A stretch of DNA of 53,042 bases from Aureococcus anophagefferens (GCF_000186865.1 NW_008705611.1:50546-103587), one strand, 5' to 3'; counted from the first letter of the stretch, positions 36,729 through 45,882 are shown. Numbers and translations are program-made. The notes: generated by a model not told the origin, from the letters alone.

Positions 36729-38423
36729 TCAGGACTCCGGAGCTTCGTCGTCGCTGGAGTCTTCGGCCGCGCGTCGGCTCTCGTCCCTGACGGCCTCGTC
36801 CGCGGGCGTCGGGCCGCCCGGCGGCGCGATGAGGGCCTCGATCTCGCGCTCGAGCGCGTCGTAGTCGTACTGGAAGCCGGCCGTCGCGAGGCCCGCGGAC
36901 GCGTAGAAATCGCGGATGCTCCGCGCGTGTCGCCAGAAGTGGCCGAGCGCCGTGAGGCCCTCGCCGTCCCGCGCCGCCCGGTCGGCGCCTCGCTCGACGA
37001 GCGCGCGGAGGAAGTCGAGCGGCGGCCGCCGGGGCGGCCCGCCCTTGCCGAGGATCGTCGCGGCGGCGACGGCCAGCGGCGCGACGCCGTTCGTCGGGTC
37101 GCGCGCGTCGACGAAGCCCGGCCCGCCGAGCTCGAGGATGAGGTCCAGGCACGTCGTGTTGTGGCACTGGGCCGCGACGTGCAGCGCGCGCGCGCCGGCG
37201 ACCGTCGCGCCTCCGTCGTCGACGCGGCGGCGGATCTCCGCGGCGACGCTCGCGCGGCGCTCGTCGACCGCGGTCTCGACGGCGTCGAGCCGGCGGCGCT
37301 GGCCGAGGAGCTCCGCCTCCGTGTCGTCGCATCTCTTGAGCGCGGCGTCGAAGTTCGTCCCGATCGCGAGGATCGACGCGGCCCGCGCGCGGACGGCCGC
37401 GTCCTCCGAGTCGGCCTGGGCCCGGACCGCCTCCATCTGCCGCTTCAGGGTCTCGGCCTGCTCCCGCTGCATTCGAACCGCGCGGAATTGCTCGAACACC
37501 GACGCCTGCGCCGCCCGGAACTCGGCTTCGGACGCGCCGCCGTACGGCACGTAGCCGATGGACACGAACGCGTCCGAGAGGTACCGCTGCAGCGCCGCGT
37601 CGGCCGGCGACGGCTCCGCGGCCGCCGGCGGCGGCGCGACGGTCCGGAGCTCGGGCGCGGCGTCGCGGTCGAGCGGCGCGGCGCGCAGCGCGGACCGGGC
37701 GACGAAGAGGTAGGAGACGCCCGGCCTCGACAGCTCGTCGGCCTGCGCGAAGCCCAGGCGCAGGAAGGGCAGCGCGTCGCGCCGCCGGTAGCCGTCGCGG
37801 CGCTCGCGCTCCGCGCGCTCCTCCTCGGGCGAGCGGTCGTCCCGCCAGCTCGGCCGCCAGCTCGCCTCTCCGGCGCGAACGAAGGCCGCCGCCTCGGGGA
37901 TGTAGACGCAGAACGTCCACCGGTCCGCGAGCGGCGGCGCCGCGAGGAGCCGCGCGAGCGCCTCGGCCGCGACGTCCGACGTCGGGTCGTTGGCCCAGGG
38001 GTCGTCGATGCGGAACGACGCCACGTAGCAGACGCCGCCGCCGCGGACCTCGGCGCCGAGCGCCTCGACGGCCGCGAGCCGCGGCGCGCGGCCGTCGCGC
38101 GAGAAGAAGGACGCGGCGACCTCCTGGAGCTCCTGCGACTCGGCGTCGCAGGCCGCGTGGAAGGACGCGCCGGCGAGGTCGCGGTCGACGAGCGTGAGCC
38201 GCGCGGCGCCGATCTTCGCGTCGCCGACGCGGATCGTCGCCGAGACGTTCACGACGCCGGGGTACTCGCCCCTCCAGCCCAGGCCCTCCACGAGGCCCTC
38301 GTCGGCGTCGGCGTCGGAGTCGACGTCGGCCCTGGGATCGTCGATGGACACGCCCACGGCATAGCTCAGGACGTTCGCCTGGACGTCCTTTGGCACGGGC
38401 AGCCCGGCGAGGAGCGCGCTCAT
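36729..38423 (-). CDS. Ankyrin-repeat protein with a coiled coil
   Basis: 564 residues from the ATG at 38423 (MSALLAGLPVPKDVQANVLS). The first 250 residues form a beta-rich domain of unknown type (YPGVVNVSATIRVGDAKIGA, GVCYVASFRIDDPWAND). The middle is a coiled coil (EQFRAVRMQREQAETLKRQM). C-terminal ankyrin units include ARALHVAAQCHNTTCLDLIL, VAPLAVAAATILGKGGPPRR and DFLRALVERGADRAARDGEG. The tail is acidic (AAEDSSDDEAPES). No catalytic motif is seen, so it is likely a protein-interaction scaffold. It diverges from the TPR gene across 150 bp, which must contain both promoters. Confidence 0.8.
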   Translation of the reverse strand: MSALLAGLPVPKDVQANVLSYAVGVSIDDPRADVDSDADADEGLVEGLGWRGEYPGVVNVSATIRVGDAKIGAARLTLVDRDLAGASFHAACDAESQELQEVAASFFSRDGRAPRLAAVEALGAEVRGGGVCYVASFRIDDPWANDPTSDVAAEALARLLAAPPLADRWTFCVYIPEAAAFVRAGEASWRPSWRDDRSPEEERAERERRDGYRRRDALPFLRLGFAQADELSRPGVSYLFVARSALRAAPLDRDAAPELRTVAPPPAAAEPSPADAALQRYLSDAFVSIGYVPYGGASEAEFRAAQASVFEQFRAVRMQREQAETLKRQMEAVRAQADSEDAAVRARAASILAIGTNFDAALKRCDDTEAELLGQRRRLDAVETAVDERRASVAAEIRRRVDDGGATVAGARALHVAAQCHNTTCLDLILELGGPGFVDARDPTNGVAPLAVAAATILGKGGPPRRPPLDFLRALVERGADRAARDGEGLTALGHFWRHARSIRDFYASAGLATAGFQYDYDALEREIEALIAPPGGPTPADEAVRDESRRAAEDSSDDEAPES

Positions 38424-38574
38424 AGCCCCGGGGCAGAGCGGCCAGCCGCGGCAGAAGAGATCGGCTGAGGCTGAATTTAGCGAGCGAAGGCAACATCTGT
38501 GCATTTTGCTTGCGGCAAAGCAATGGTTCCTCCCCGGGCCCCCTACGTTTAGAGACGCGTCAAGGCAAAAAGCA

Positions 38575-39309
38575 ATGAACAAGCTCTTCGCGCGCGAGGC
38601 GGCGGGCTTCGCCATCGCCGCGAGCGTGGGCCTCGGCCTCGGCCTCGCCTACAAGGACTACGCAACAAAGAAATACGGCGGCGACGCCAAGGCCTTGCTC
38701 GCGGAGGCCAAAGCGCTGCGCGCGGCGCAGCAGCCCGCGGCCGCCGCCCTCAAGATGCGGGAATGCTTGGACCTCGTCGAGGCGAAAGGCGGCGCGCATC
38801 AGCGCCGCACGGAGCACACGGCGCAGCTCGCGCGCGCGCTCGCCGCGACGCTGGAAGAGGCCGCCGAGGACGCGACGCGCCCGCGGCGCGCGGCGTACCT
38901 CGCCGAGGCCGAGGCGGCCTGGACCAAGGCGCTCGAGGCCGCGCCGCCGCGCCACGCGCTGCGCGCCGTCGCGCTCGACCGCCTCGCGTCCTACGCGCAG
39001 TCGCGCGGCGACCACGCCGCCGCGAAGCCGCTCTACGCCCGGGCCGTCCAGGCGCTCGCGACGCCCGAGGAGATCAACGCGGGCGCGGACTCGTTGAAGG
39101 GCCACGCTCTCGACCTCGCCGCGATCATGGCCAATTTCGCCGGCTGCATCTACGAGGACGCGGGCGACGGCGCGGCGGCGCTGAAGGTCTTGGACCAGAG
39201 CACGAAGGTCTGCCGCGTCGTCGCGGACCCGGAGGCGCGCTGGGACTGCGAGGCCCGCGTCCGCGACCTCCGGGCGCACATCACCGCGCAGGGGCCGGGG
39301 CGACGATAA
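38575..39309 (+). CDS. TPR-like helical protein with an N-terminal membrane segment
   Basis: 244 residues from the ATG at 38575 (MNKLFAREAAGFAIAASVGL). Residues 9-25 form a short Gly/Ala-rich hydrophobic segment, usable as a mitochondrial or membrane anchor. The rest is helical with TPR-like pairs: LLAEAKALRAAQQPAAAALKM, AYLAEAEAAWTKALEAAPP, YAQSRGDHAAAKPLYARAVQ, ANFAGCIYEDAGDGAAALKV. The arrangement loosely recalls the mitochondrial complex III factor TTC19, but no diagnostic motif supports that. The frame is open slightly upstream from a non-ATG codon. Confidence 0.7.
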   Translation: MNKLFAREAAGFAIAASVGLGLGLAYKDYATKKYGGDAKALLAEAKALRAAQQPAAAALKMRECLDLVEAKGGAHQRRTEHTAQLARALAATLEEAAEDATRPRRAAYLAEAEAAWTKALEAAPPRHALRAVALDRLASYAQSRGDHAAAKPLYARAVQALATPEEINAGADSLKGHALDLAAIMANFAGCIYEDAGDGAAALKVLDQSTKVCRVVADPEARWDCEARVRDLRAHITAQGPGRR

Positions 39310-39427
39310 CCGAGGTGTCTTACTTCCAGCGCGGGCGCACCCCTCCCGCTTGCTGCGGGGGCACTTCCAGACGCGCGGTCCGGGCGCCCCGCCGCCGCGG
39401 AGGCCGAAAGGAAGGTGCTAGCAGCAT

Positions 39428-39512
39428 GTAAGTGCCACCGGCGGGTTATGTTAACACGCACTCCCGGAGCCGTGCTCCAAATTGAAGTCGTATTGAAGTT
39501 CGATTGCACAAG
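39428..39512 (+). other. Possible short intron or introner fragment upstream of the hydrolase gene
   Basis: A consensus donor GTAAGT at 39428 and CACAAG at 39507-39512 bound 85 nt. The last third, AATTGAAGTCGTATTGAAG then TTCGATTGCAC, resembles the 3' end of introner copies A and D (TTGAAGTCGGGTTGAAG...). It may be a 5'-untranslated intron of the gene starting at 39579, or a decayed element. No flanking exon with an ATG is evident. Confidence 0.35.
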
Positions 39513-39578
39513 AGCGCGGCCGCGTAACTCTCGTGTGGCTGCTCGTGGGCTGCGTCGCACACGCGCACCTCGACGCGC

Positions 39579-40874
39579 ATGGTGCGCTGCTGCTCGCCGA
39601 GCTGCTGGGTCGCCGTCGTCGCCGTTGGCGTCGGCCTCAACTTCCACTACGCCTTGCTCGGCGACTCGGCGATCCGCGGCGCCTTGGGCTCCGCCGCCTT
39701 GGTCACGGGCGGCAACGGCGTCTGGCGCCTGCTGACCGTGCGCAAGATGCGCGGCGAGGGCCTCGCCGTCGGCGGGTCGCGCACGGTGCGCATCCGCGCC
39801 GCGCTCGACGTCGACGTCTACGAGCCGCCGGCCGGCGCGGCGCTGAGGCCCGCGGCGCTCTACTTCCACGCGGGCGCGTACTCGACGGGGTTCCGGGAGT
39901 TCGCGGCGGGCACGCTCGGCTTCCTCGCGGCCGAGGGCGTCGTCGGCGTCGCCGTCGGCTACCGCCTGACGTCGGCCGCCGAGGGCGCGGGGCTCGCGGG
40001 CTGCCTCGACGACGCGCGGGCCGCGCTCGCGTGGGTGCGGACCAACGCGGCCGAGCTCGGCGTCGACCCGAAGCGAGTCGTCGCCATGGGCGACTCCGCC
40101 GGCGGCCACCTCGCGCTGCTGCTGGGCCTCGACGACGACCCGCCGCGGGCCGTCTTCGCCGGCTGGCCCGTGACGACGGTCGAGCCGAAATACTGGCTCA
40201 CCCACTGCGAACGGGAGGGCCGCGCGGCGTGCGCGGCGTGGCGCGACACGCCGGCGGCGGACGACCTCAACGACCAGACGGAGGGCGCGAACGTCTTCCT
40301 CGGGCCGGGGCCGCACCGGGCGACGGAGGCGGCGACGCGCGAGCACCTGGCGAAGACCTTCGCCGGCGTATTCCTGCTCTTCGGGCGCCGCGCGGGGGGC
40401 TGGCTGCCGCCGGCCTACGACGACGACGTCGCCGTCGCGCTGTCGCCCCTCGCCGTCCTGCTGTCGCCGTCGCGGAGGCACGCCGTCGCGAAGCGGAAGC
40501 GCGGGCTCCCGCCGACGCTCGCGTTCCTCGGCGACAACGACACCGTCGTGCCGCCGGGGCAGCAGCGGCGCTACGCGGAGGCCTACCGCGCGGCCGGCGG
40601 CGACTTCGCCGTCGTCGAGTTCGCCGGCGGCGACCACGGCGACGGCGGCGTCAACGCCGCCGCGGGCCGCGACGCGCTCCGGTCGTTCCTGGCGGGCGCC
40701 GGCGTGCTGCCGCGGGCCGCGGCGACGGACGACGCGGGGCACCACGTCGACCGCGCGAAGCGCGCCATCGGCCTGAAGTCCCTCGAGTACCCCCGCGGCC
40801 GATTCGACTACGGCAAGCACAAGCGCGCGACCGTGCGCCTGGAGGAGGTCGCCGCTTCGATCGGCGCGACCTAA
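39579..40874 (+). CDS. Alpha/beta hydrolase (GDXG esterase/lipase-like)
   Basis: 431 residues from the ATG at 39579. A short Cys-rich leader and a hydrophobic segment (WVAVVAVGVGLNFHYALLG) suggest a signal peptide or membrane anchor. The fold is typical: strand AALYFHAGAYSTGF with an HAGA oxyanion element near residue 97, nucleophile elbow GDSAGGH (Ser173), acid in GDNDTVVPP (Asp321) and His353 in GGDHGDG. The triad and GDSAG motif place it with hormone-sensitive-lipase/carboxylesterase relatives that cleave acyl esters; the substrate is unknown. Residues after about 380 form a basic tail ending VRLEEVAASIGAT, and the bases encoding this end are tandemly duplicated past the stop. Confidence 0.85.
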   Translation: MVRCCSPSCWVAVVAVGVGLNFHYALLGDSAIRGALGSAALVTGGNGVWRLLTVRKMRGEGLAVGGSRTVRIRAALDVDVYEPPAGAALRPAALYFHAGAYSTGFREFAAGTLGFLAAEGVVGVAVGYRLTSAAEGAGLAGCLDDARAALAWVRTNAAELGVDPKRVVAMGDSAGGHLALLLGLDDDPPRAVFAGWPVTTVEPKYWLTHCEREGRAACAAWRDTPAADDLNDQTEGANVFLGPGPHRATEAATREHLAKTFAGVFLLFGRRAGGWLPPAYDDDVAVALSPLAVLLSPSRRHAVAKRKRGLPPTLAFLGDNDTVVPPGQQRRYAEAYRAAGGDFAVVEFAGGDHGDGGVNAAAGRDALRSFLAGAGVLPRAAATDDAGHHVDRAKRAIGLKSLEYPRGRFDYGKHKRATVRLEEVAASIGAT

Positions 40875-40983
40875 TGCTATGATCGACAGGCGCACACTCG
40901 CACTCGACAGCTAGTGGAGGAGGTCGCCGCTTCGATTGGCACGACCTAATGGCACGATCAACAGGCGCACACTCGACGGCTAG
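40840..40983 (+). repeat. Tandem duplication of the hydrolase gene's 3' end
   Basis: Copy 1 (40840-40914) includes the final codons and TAA of the hydrolase; copy 2 (40915-40983) follows directly and differs by a few substitutions and a 6-bp deletion. Each copy ends in CTAG. The arrangement is a direct tandem repeat of about 70-75 bp. Confidence 0.9.
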
Positions 40984-41019
40984 AACGCTGCAACTTGCGA
41001 GCAGTGGTTCGACAAGTGG

Positions 41020-41052
41020 TTCAACCAGCACTTCAACCAGCAGTTCAACCAG
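41020..41052 (+). repeat. Three 12-bp-period TTCAACCAG units
   Basis: TTCAACCAG occurs at 41020, 41032 and 41044 with a fixed 12-bp period, about 20 bp before the ATG at 41071. It lies in the 5' leader of the lipocalin-like gene, or could encode FNQ/HFNQ-type repeats if translation starts upstream, but no ATG supports that. Confidence 0.6.
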
Positions 41053-41070
41053 CCCAGCAGCGACTTGCCG

Positions 41071-41976
41071 ATGCGCAACACGCTCATGCTTGCGGTGGCG
41101 ACGCTGGCCCGCGGCTTCGTGCGCGGGCCCGCGAGGCTCGCGGCGCGCCTGCACGCCGGACGCGCCGCGAGCCTGCACGCCGGCGCGTCCGACGTGCTCG
41201 GCGGCGAGTGGGCCGGCTGGCAGTGCGAGTTCGACGCGCTCACCGGCGAAGTGCGGCGCGTGCCCGACCACTACTGCTCCGAGACCATGCTCGAGTGGGA
41301 CGCCGTGCCCAACGGCTTCGAGCTCCTGACGTCCGAGGCCTTCGGCGACGACACGCTCGCGCGCGACTTCCTCCGGCTCCTGCCCGAGGAGGGCTGCGCC
41401 GTCGACGACCTCTCCGGCGAGCGGTCGGCGAGCGCGCTGAGCACGGCGACGCTCCGCGGCGCCAACGGCGTCTTCACGCTCGACGGCGGCGACCGCGACG
41501 ACGAGTGGCACCTGCGCACCTTCTTCCGGGCGCCGTCCGACGACGGCGCCGCGCGCCGCGTCCGCGTGAGCCTGCGGACGGACGCGGCCGGGTCCGGCCC
41601 CGCGCCGCGGAAGCCGCGCGTGCGCGTCGCCCTCGAGCGCCGCTGGTCCGAGGCCCCCGCGCTCCCGGAGCCGACGACGACCGTGGGCAACGCGCGCACG
41701 GGCATCGCGGCGTCGTGGCTCAGCGACAAGATGGCCAAGGCGCGGTGCTTCGGCGACGCGGCGGCGCCCGGCGCGGACGCGGAGGGCGTCGTCTGGCTCC
41801 CCGGGGCCGTCGGCGTGCGCTTCGCCGACAACATCGTCCGCGTCGTCTGCCGCGCGGGCGACACGGTCCTCGGCTGCGACCGCGTCTTCGGCTTCGACGG
41901 CGCGCCGGGGCCCGGGGACCCGCTCGTCTTCGAGGAGTTCGGGGAGGCCTGGGTGCCGCCGAAGGCCGCGTACTAA
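41071..41976 (+). CDS. Putative plastid lipocalin-like (DUF3598-like) protein
   Basis: 301 residues from the ATG at 41071. The N-terminus (MRNTLMLAVATLARGFVRGP) combines a hydrophobic start with an Arg/Ala-rich stretch, compatible with organelle targeting. The mature part looks all-beta: GGEWAGWQCEFDALTGEVRR, NGVFTLDGGDRDDEWHLRTF, RVRVSLRTDAAG, KPRVRVALERRW, GVVWLPGAVGVRFADNIVRV. It begins with a Trp-containing strand typical of calycins. This resembles DUF3598-type proteins of cyanobacteria and plastids, but the assignment is tentative. The stop is 9 bp from the convergent chromatin-type gene. Confidence 0.55.
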   Translation: MRNTLMLAVATLARGFVRGPARLAARLHAGRAASLHAGASDVLGGEWAGWQCEFDALTGEVRRVPDHYCSETMLEWDAVPNGFELLTSEAFGDDTLARDFLRLLPEEGCAVDDLSGERSASALSTATLRGANGVFTLDGGDRDDEWHLRTFFRAPSDDGAARRVRVSLRTDAAGSGPAPRKPRVRVALERRWSEAPALPEPTTTVGNARTGIAASWLSDKMAKARCFGDAAAPGADAEGVVWLPGAVGVRFADNIVRVVCRAGDTVLGCDRVFGFDGAPGPGDPLVFEEFGEAWVPPKAAY

Positions 41977-41985
41977 CACGCCGCC

Positions 41986-42945
41986 TTACTGGGACGCGGA
42001 GACCATGGCCTTCCACTTCTTCACGAGCGCGCCGGCCATGGCCTTGACCTTGGCGGAGTCGTGCTTCCGGAGGCCGCCGACGACCTTGCCGATGCCCGTC
42101 TTCGAGAGGAGGTCCGTGCTCAGCGACTTGGCGTGGAGGTTGCGCAGGTGGCGGACGATGGTCGCCTCGTCGTCGGCCGCGACCGCGGCCCGGAGCCGCG
42201 CCGTCTCGTCGAGTAGGTCGGCCTCGCCCCACGCGAGCAGCGACCCGCCGGAGGGCCGGCCCCGCTTCGCCTCGCGGCTCTCGGCCTCGGCGCGGCGCCG
42301 CGACCCGAGCTCGTCGCGCTGGCGCTTCTTCTGGAGCTTGAGCTCCGCGCGCTTCGTGCTCTCGCGGAGCTTGCCGCTCAAATCCGTGTTCGCGAACTCC
42401 AGGGCCTCCTTGTTGAGCTCGGCGATCTCCTCGTACATGTCCGCGTCGTCGCCGTCGCCGCCGCCGTCGTCGTCGTCGTCGTCGGACTCGGGCCGCGCGA
42501 CGGCGTACCGCTTCGTGCACTCGAGCGCGCCCGTATTCGGGTCGTACGACCCCCGGACCCGGAAGCTGCCGAACTCGTTGCGGCCCCGGCCGTCGACGGG
42601 GCGCGACGCCGCGCCCTCCCCGAAGTGGAGCGTCAGGATGGGCTCGGGCACCGCGCGCGTCGCCGCCGCGCCGCCGCCGTCGCTCGGCGGCGACCGGAGG
42701 TCGAAGGTCCCGGACAGGTCCAGCGACTTGAGCGACTCGGCGCGCTTGCTCGACTCCTTGCCCACGAGGGAAAAGTTCCCGTCGTCGCCGGCGTCGAGCG
42801 CCGCGCGGTTCGCGGCCCACTTGCCCCGCCAGACCCACGCGCCGTCGCCCCGCCGCTCGAGCGAGCCCCGCAGCCGCACGAGCGCGTCCGACTTCTTCTT
42901 CTTCCGCGGCGCGTCGACGGCGCCCGACGCGGGCTCCTCCTCCTC

Positions 42946-42993
<48 letters not shown>

Positions 42994-43803
42994 CGCGGCC
43001 TTGTCGCCGTCGAAGTCGTCGTCGTCGTCGTCGTCGTCGTCGAGCGGCGCCTGCAGGAGCGCGGACGTGCCGAGCTCGTCCAGGGGCTTGGCGTAGTCGC
43101 GCGTCGCCATGAGCTTCTTGTTCTCCGCGTTGTAGAGCGACCGGCTGAAGGTCCAGGCGCCGAACTTGTTCTTGCCCCGGCCGTCGACGTTCCACCAGCC
43201 GCCGGCGCCGCCGTCCTTCTTCTTGAAGCGCATCTTGACGGACGTCTCCTTCTCCTTGACCGACTCCTTGGCGCCGCCGGCCTTGACGACGTCCATGAAG
43301 AAGTGGCCGTTGAAGTCGAGCCACCTGCCGTCGACGAGGAGGCTCCCGGGGCCGCCGCTCCGGTCCGCGCCCTTCTTGCCCAGGCGCTTCGCGGACGTGA
43401 GCTTGAAGCGGCTCTTGTCGCCGGCGGCCCAGGCCTCCTTGCTGAAGGCCCAGTGGCCGCTCCAGACGAGCTTGCCGCCGTCGTCGAGGCCCGCCGTGCC
43501 GCGCAGGATCGACGAGACCACTTCCGGCTCGTCCGGCTCCGGCGCCGGAGCCGCGGGCGCCGGAGCCGCGGGCGCGGCCGCCGCGTCCTTCTCCGTGTAG
43601 TGCCGCATCATGGCGTCGATCATGGCGGCCTTGAAGGGTTTCAAGTTCACCTCCTCGGTGCTGAGGCGCGCCGCCAGGCGCGTGCGCATCTCGCCTTTCG
43701 TCGCCGCACCCGTGACGAGCCGCGCGCGGAACGCGTCGTCGCCGGCCGCCTCGGCGTCGACGGCGGCGCGCACGGACGCGTCCGTGAGCGAGAGGTCGCT
43801 CAT
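41986..43803 (-). CDS. DEK-C and TFIIS-N domain nuclear protein
   Basis: 605 residues from the ATG at 43803. The N-terminus (DASVRAAVDAEAAGDDAFRA, VNLKPFKAAMIDAMMRHYTE) resembles a DEK C-terminal helical domain. Three related beta-type segments follow, each with a WxGxW-like start and an NKFG or NEFG turn: LVWSGHWAFSKEAWAAGDKS, VDGRGKNKFGAWTFSRSLYN, VWRGKWAANRAALDAGDDGN, VDGRGRNEFGSFRVRGSYDP. Between them are Asp/Glu homopolymer tracts and a Lys cluster (PRKKKKSDA). The last about 75 residues look like a TFIIS N-terminal bundle (DDEATIVRHLRNLHAKSLST, GIGKVVGGLRKHDSAKVKAM). Such proteins act at transcription complexes; the exact role is unknown. Confidence 0.75.
42934..43041. repeat. TCC/TCG trinucleotide microsatellites
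   Basis: Two near-pure triplet tracts lie at 42934-42988 and 43015-43041 on the plus strand. They encode runs of Asp (GAC) and Glu in the minus-strand gene. A shorter tract is at about 42465-42484. Confidence 0.95.
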
Positions 43804-43970
43804 GGCGCTGGGCGCGCGCGCGCGCGCGACGACACTTGTGCGCAAAGCTCTGCGGCGAGACTGCTCGATCCGCGGCATCCACGGCTTCAACATAGATGTT
43901 GACCGACGACGCACGTCTAAAAAGGGCGCCCGTGTCCCCCACAAGACACACGAGGAACACACGCGAGCCG

Positions 43971-44456
43971 TTACCGTTGCTGCCGCTTCTTCTTGCCGCG
44001 CGTCGGCGCGGCCGCGGCCGGCGGCGGCGGGAGCGTGTTCGCGAGGTGCTCGAAGATGGTGTCGACGGGGTTCGCGGCGAAGGCCGGGTGCGCGAGGACG
44101 GCGCCGAGCTGGCGCGCCTCCTGCTCCGCGAGGAGGCGCTTGCCCCTGTTCGTGCGGCCGTTCGTCGCGTTCTTCGCGGCCGCGGCCGCGGCCGGCGACT
44201 CGCGCGCGATGACGTCGAGGGCGCCGAGGAGGCCGTCGGCCTGGAAGCGGTCCGCCTGGGCCGCGGCCGCGGCGTCGGCCTCGCGCGTCGCGTGGAGCCG
44301 CAGGCAGAGGGCCGCGTTGCGGTCCTTGGAGGCGACCTTGCGCCGCTCGTTCTTCTTGCCGGAGCGCTTCGACATGGTGGACGTGACGGCCGGCGCGACC
44401 TTCTTCGTCGCCGGCGCCCTGCCGCCGCGCGCGGCGCGCTTCGACGCCTTGCCCAT
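43971..44456 (-). CDS. SLX9-like ribosome-biogenesis protein
   Basis: 161 residues from the ATG at 44456. A Lys/Arg-rich N-terminus (MGKASKRAARGGRAPATKK, SKRSGKKNERRKVASKDRN) suits a nucleolar protein. A central helix (ADGLLGALDVIARESP) leads to the C-terminal pattern that marks SLX9/FAM207A relatives: NRGKRLLAEQEARQLGAVLA then HPAFAANPVDTIFEHLANTL. In yeast, SLX9 takes part in 18S/ITS1 processing and 40S export. The end is basic (GKKKRQQR). The gene diverges from the CFAP97-like gene over 150 bp. Confidence 0.65.
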   Translation of the reverse strand: MGKASKRAARGGRAPATKKVAPAVTSTMSKRSGKKNERRKVASKDRNAALCLRLHATREADAAAAAQADRFQADGLLGALDVIARESPAAAAAAKNATNGRTNRGKRLLAEQEARQLGAVLAHPAFAANPVDTIFEHLANTLPPPPAAAAPTRGKKKRQQR

Positions 44457-44606
44457 GGCTGCGGACGTCGAGGCTCTCACGCAGGCGATGAGATGGCTTC
44501 ACCACGAGGGATGTTGCACTGCTCGCCATACTCGCCGGCGTCCGGCTTTGTACGGGGGCTGCCGCCGTTCGTTTGGCGTCACGGGCAGGAGGCCCGCGCC
44601 GTCGCC

Positions 44607-45215
44607 ATGGACCCGGCGGAGGGCTTCGAGGACGGGGAGTGGGACGAGGAGGAGGAGGCCCAGTTCCGCGCGGCCATCGAGCTGAACCGCCAGCTGAAGA
44701 TGAAGGCCGCCCAGCAGGAGGAGGTCGACCGCCAGGCCGCCGAGGCCGCCGCGGCCGCCGCGGCATTGCCCTACGACGACGACGACGACTACGAGCCGGC
44801 GGCCCAGCGCGCCTCCGTCCAGAAGCCCTTCAACCCGCGGGCGAGCAAGCAGCTCATGCAGCAGCGGCTCCACCAGCAGCGCATCGACCGCGAGAACGCG
44901 GTCCTCGTCCGCCACATGAACGACATCAACCGCGGCTCGAAGAAGAGCGGCTTCTCCCACAACGCGCGCTTCGAGACCCACGACCACGTCGCAGCGAGCG
45001 CCATCACGCGCAAGCGCCAGTCCAACAAGATCATCCGCGAGAACCGCGCGATGGCGCAGCGCCTCGAGGCCGTGGGCGACAGCGGCGGCATCCGCTCCTC
45101 GGGCTACGGCCGGAGCCGCCGCCAGGAGCCCCGGGGGCCGCTGGCGAAGCGCAACCTCGAGATCGCGAGGCGCGGCCGCGCGCCGCGGCTCCAGCAGCCG
45201 GAGATGAACTTCTGA
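44607..45215 (+). CDS. CFAP97/KIAA1430-domain-like protein
   Basis: 202 residues from the ATG at 44607; the frame is open upstream without supporting motifs. An acidic helix (WDEEEEAQFRAAIELNRQLK) and an Asp run come first. The domain is about residues 65-155: FNPRASKQLMQQRLHQQRID, RENAVLVRHMNDINRGSKKS, AITRKRQSNKIIRENRAMAQ, RL. The spacing of RENxxLxxxMxxI and IIRENRAMAQRL follows the KIAA1430 (hemingway/CFAP97) domain of cilium-associated proteins. The C-terminus is Arg-rich. A flagellar link is inferred from the family only. Confidence 0.65.
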   Translation: MDPAEGFEDGEWDEEEEAQFRAAIELNRQLKMKAAQQEEVDRQAAEAAAAAAALPYDDDDDYEPAAQRASVQKPFNPRASKQLMQQRLHQQRIDRENAVLVRHMNDINRGSKKSGFSHNARFETHDHVAASAITRKRQSNKIIRENRAMAQRLEAVGDSGGIRSSGYGRSRRQEPRGPLAKRNLEIARRGRAPRLQQPEMNF

Positions 45216-45379
45216 GGGGCCGCGCCAAGTAACGAGCCCGCTCGCTTTCACGTGTCGCACCGAGGCGCCCCCGCCACTACTTCCGCGACTCGAAACTCGA
45301 AGATGGGTCGTCGTTAGAGGGGGGGGTCCGATGCCGCGCGCGGCGGCGCGGGACCGGCGAGGTGGTTTCGGGTCGCCGT

Positions 45380-45882
45380 CTAGATGATGCCGATGCGGTT
45401 GGCGACGTCGAGGGCGTCGTAGTCCTGGGTGAGGCGCACGTAGGCCTTCTTCTGGCCGTCGGGGCGGATGAGCGTGTTGACCTTGGCGCACGCGATCTCG
45501 TACATCTGCTTCACCGCGTCCTTGATCTGGCGCTTGTTCGCGAGGACGTCGACGATGAACACGAGCGTGTTGTTGTCCTCGATCTTCTTCATGGCCGACT
45601 CCGTCGTGAGCGGGTACTTGATCACGCGGTACCTGGGAGGGCGCGCGGCGTCGAGCGGCGCGGCGGGCGGGGGGAACGCGCGTCCGTCGCCTCCGCGGAC
45701 CCGGGGCCGCGCTTGTCCATCTTGACGCGCGACGGCACGGACTTGCGCGCGTACTTGGGGTCCGAGGGCGGCTTGAAGGACTTGGGCTTGTAGAAGTGGA
45801 CCTTCGTTCGTCGCTTGACGAGCTTCTTGCCGGTGCCGGCCTTGACGGCGGCGGCGGCCGCGGCAGCCTTAGCGGGGGCCAT
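45380..45882 (-). CDS. Cytosolic large-subunit ribosomal protein uL23 (L23a), two exons
   Basis: Exons 45882-45713 and 45632-45380 join to 140 residues. Exon 1 has the Ala/Lys-rich eukaryotic extension and [20 protein letters not shown]. Exon 2 has [40 protein letters not shown] and [20 protein letters not shown], ending DVANRIGII, all near-invariant in L23a. The protein sits at the polypeptide exit tunnel. The 80-nt intron keeps the frame (VKMDKYRVIKY) with a GC donor (GACAA|GCGCGG) and a CCCAG acceptor. Confidence 0.95.

Noticed and set aside
41000..41060. A tRNA-like B box (GGTTCAACCAG) near 41018.
   Set aside because: It lacks the final CC of a B box, has no matching A box or cloverleaf, and is part of a 12-bp repeat.
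45650..45712. Continuous translation of uL23 exon 1 past residue 57 (86-codon frame).
   Set aside because: The tail is unlike any L23a. Splicing to the downstream exon gives the standard protein.
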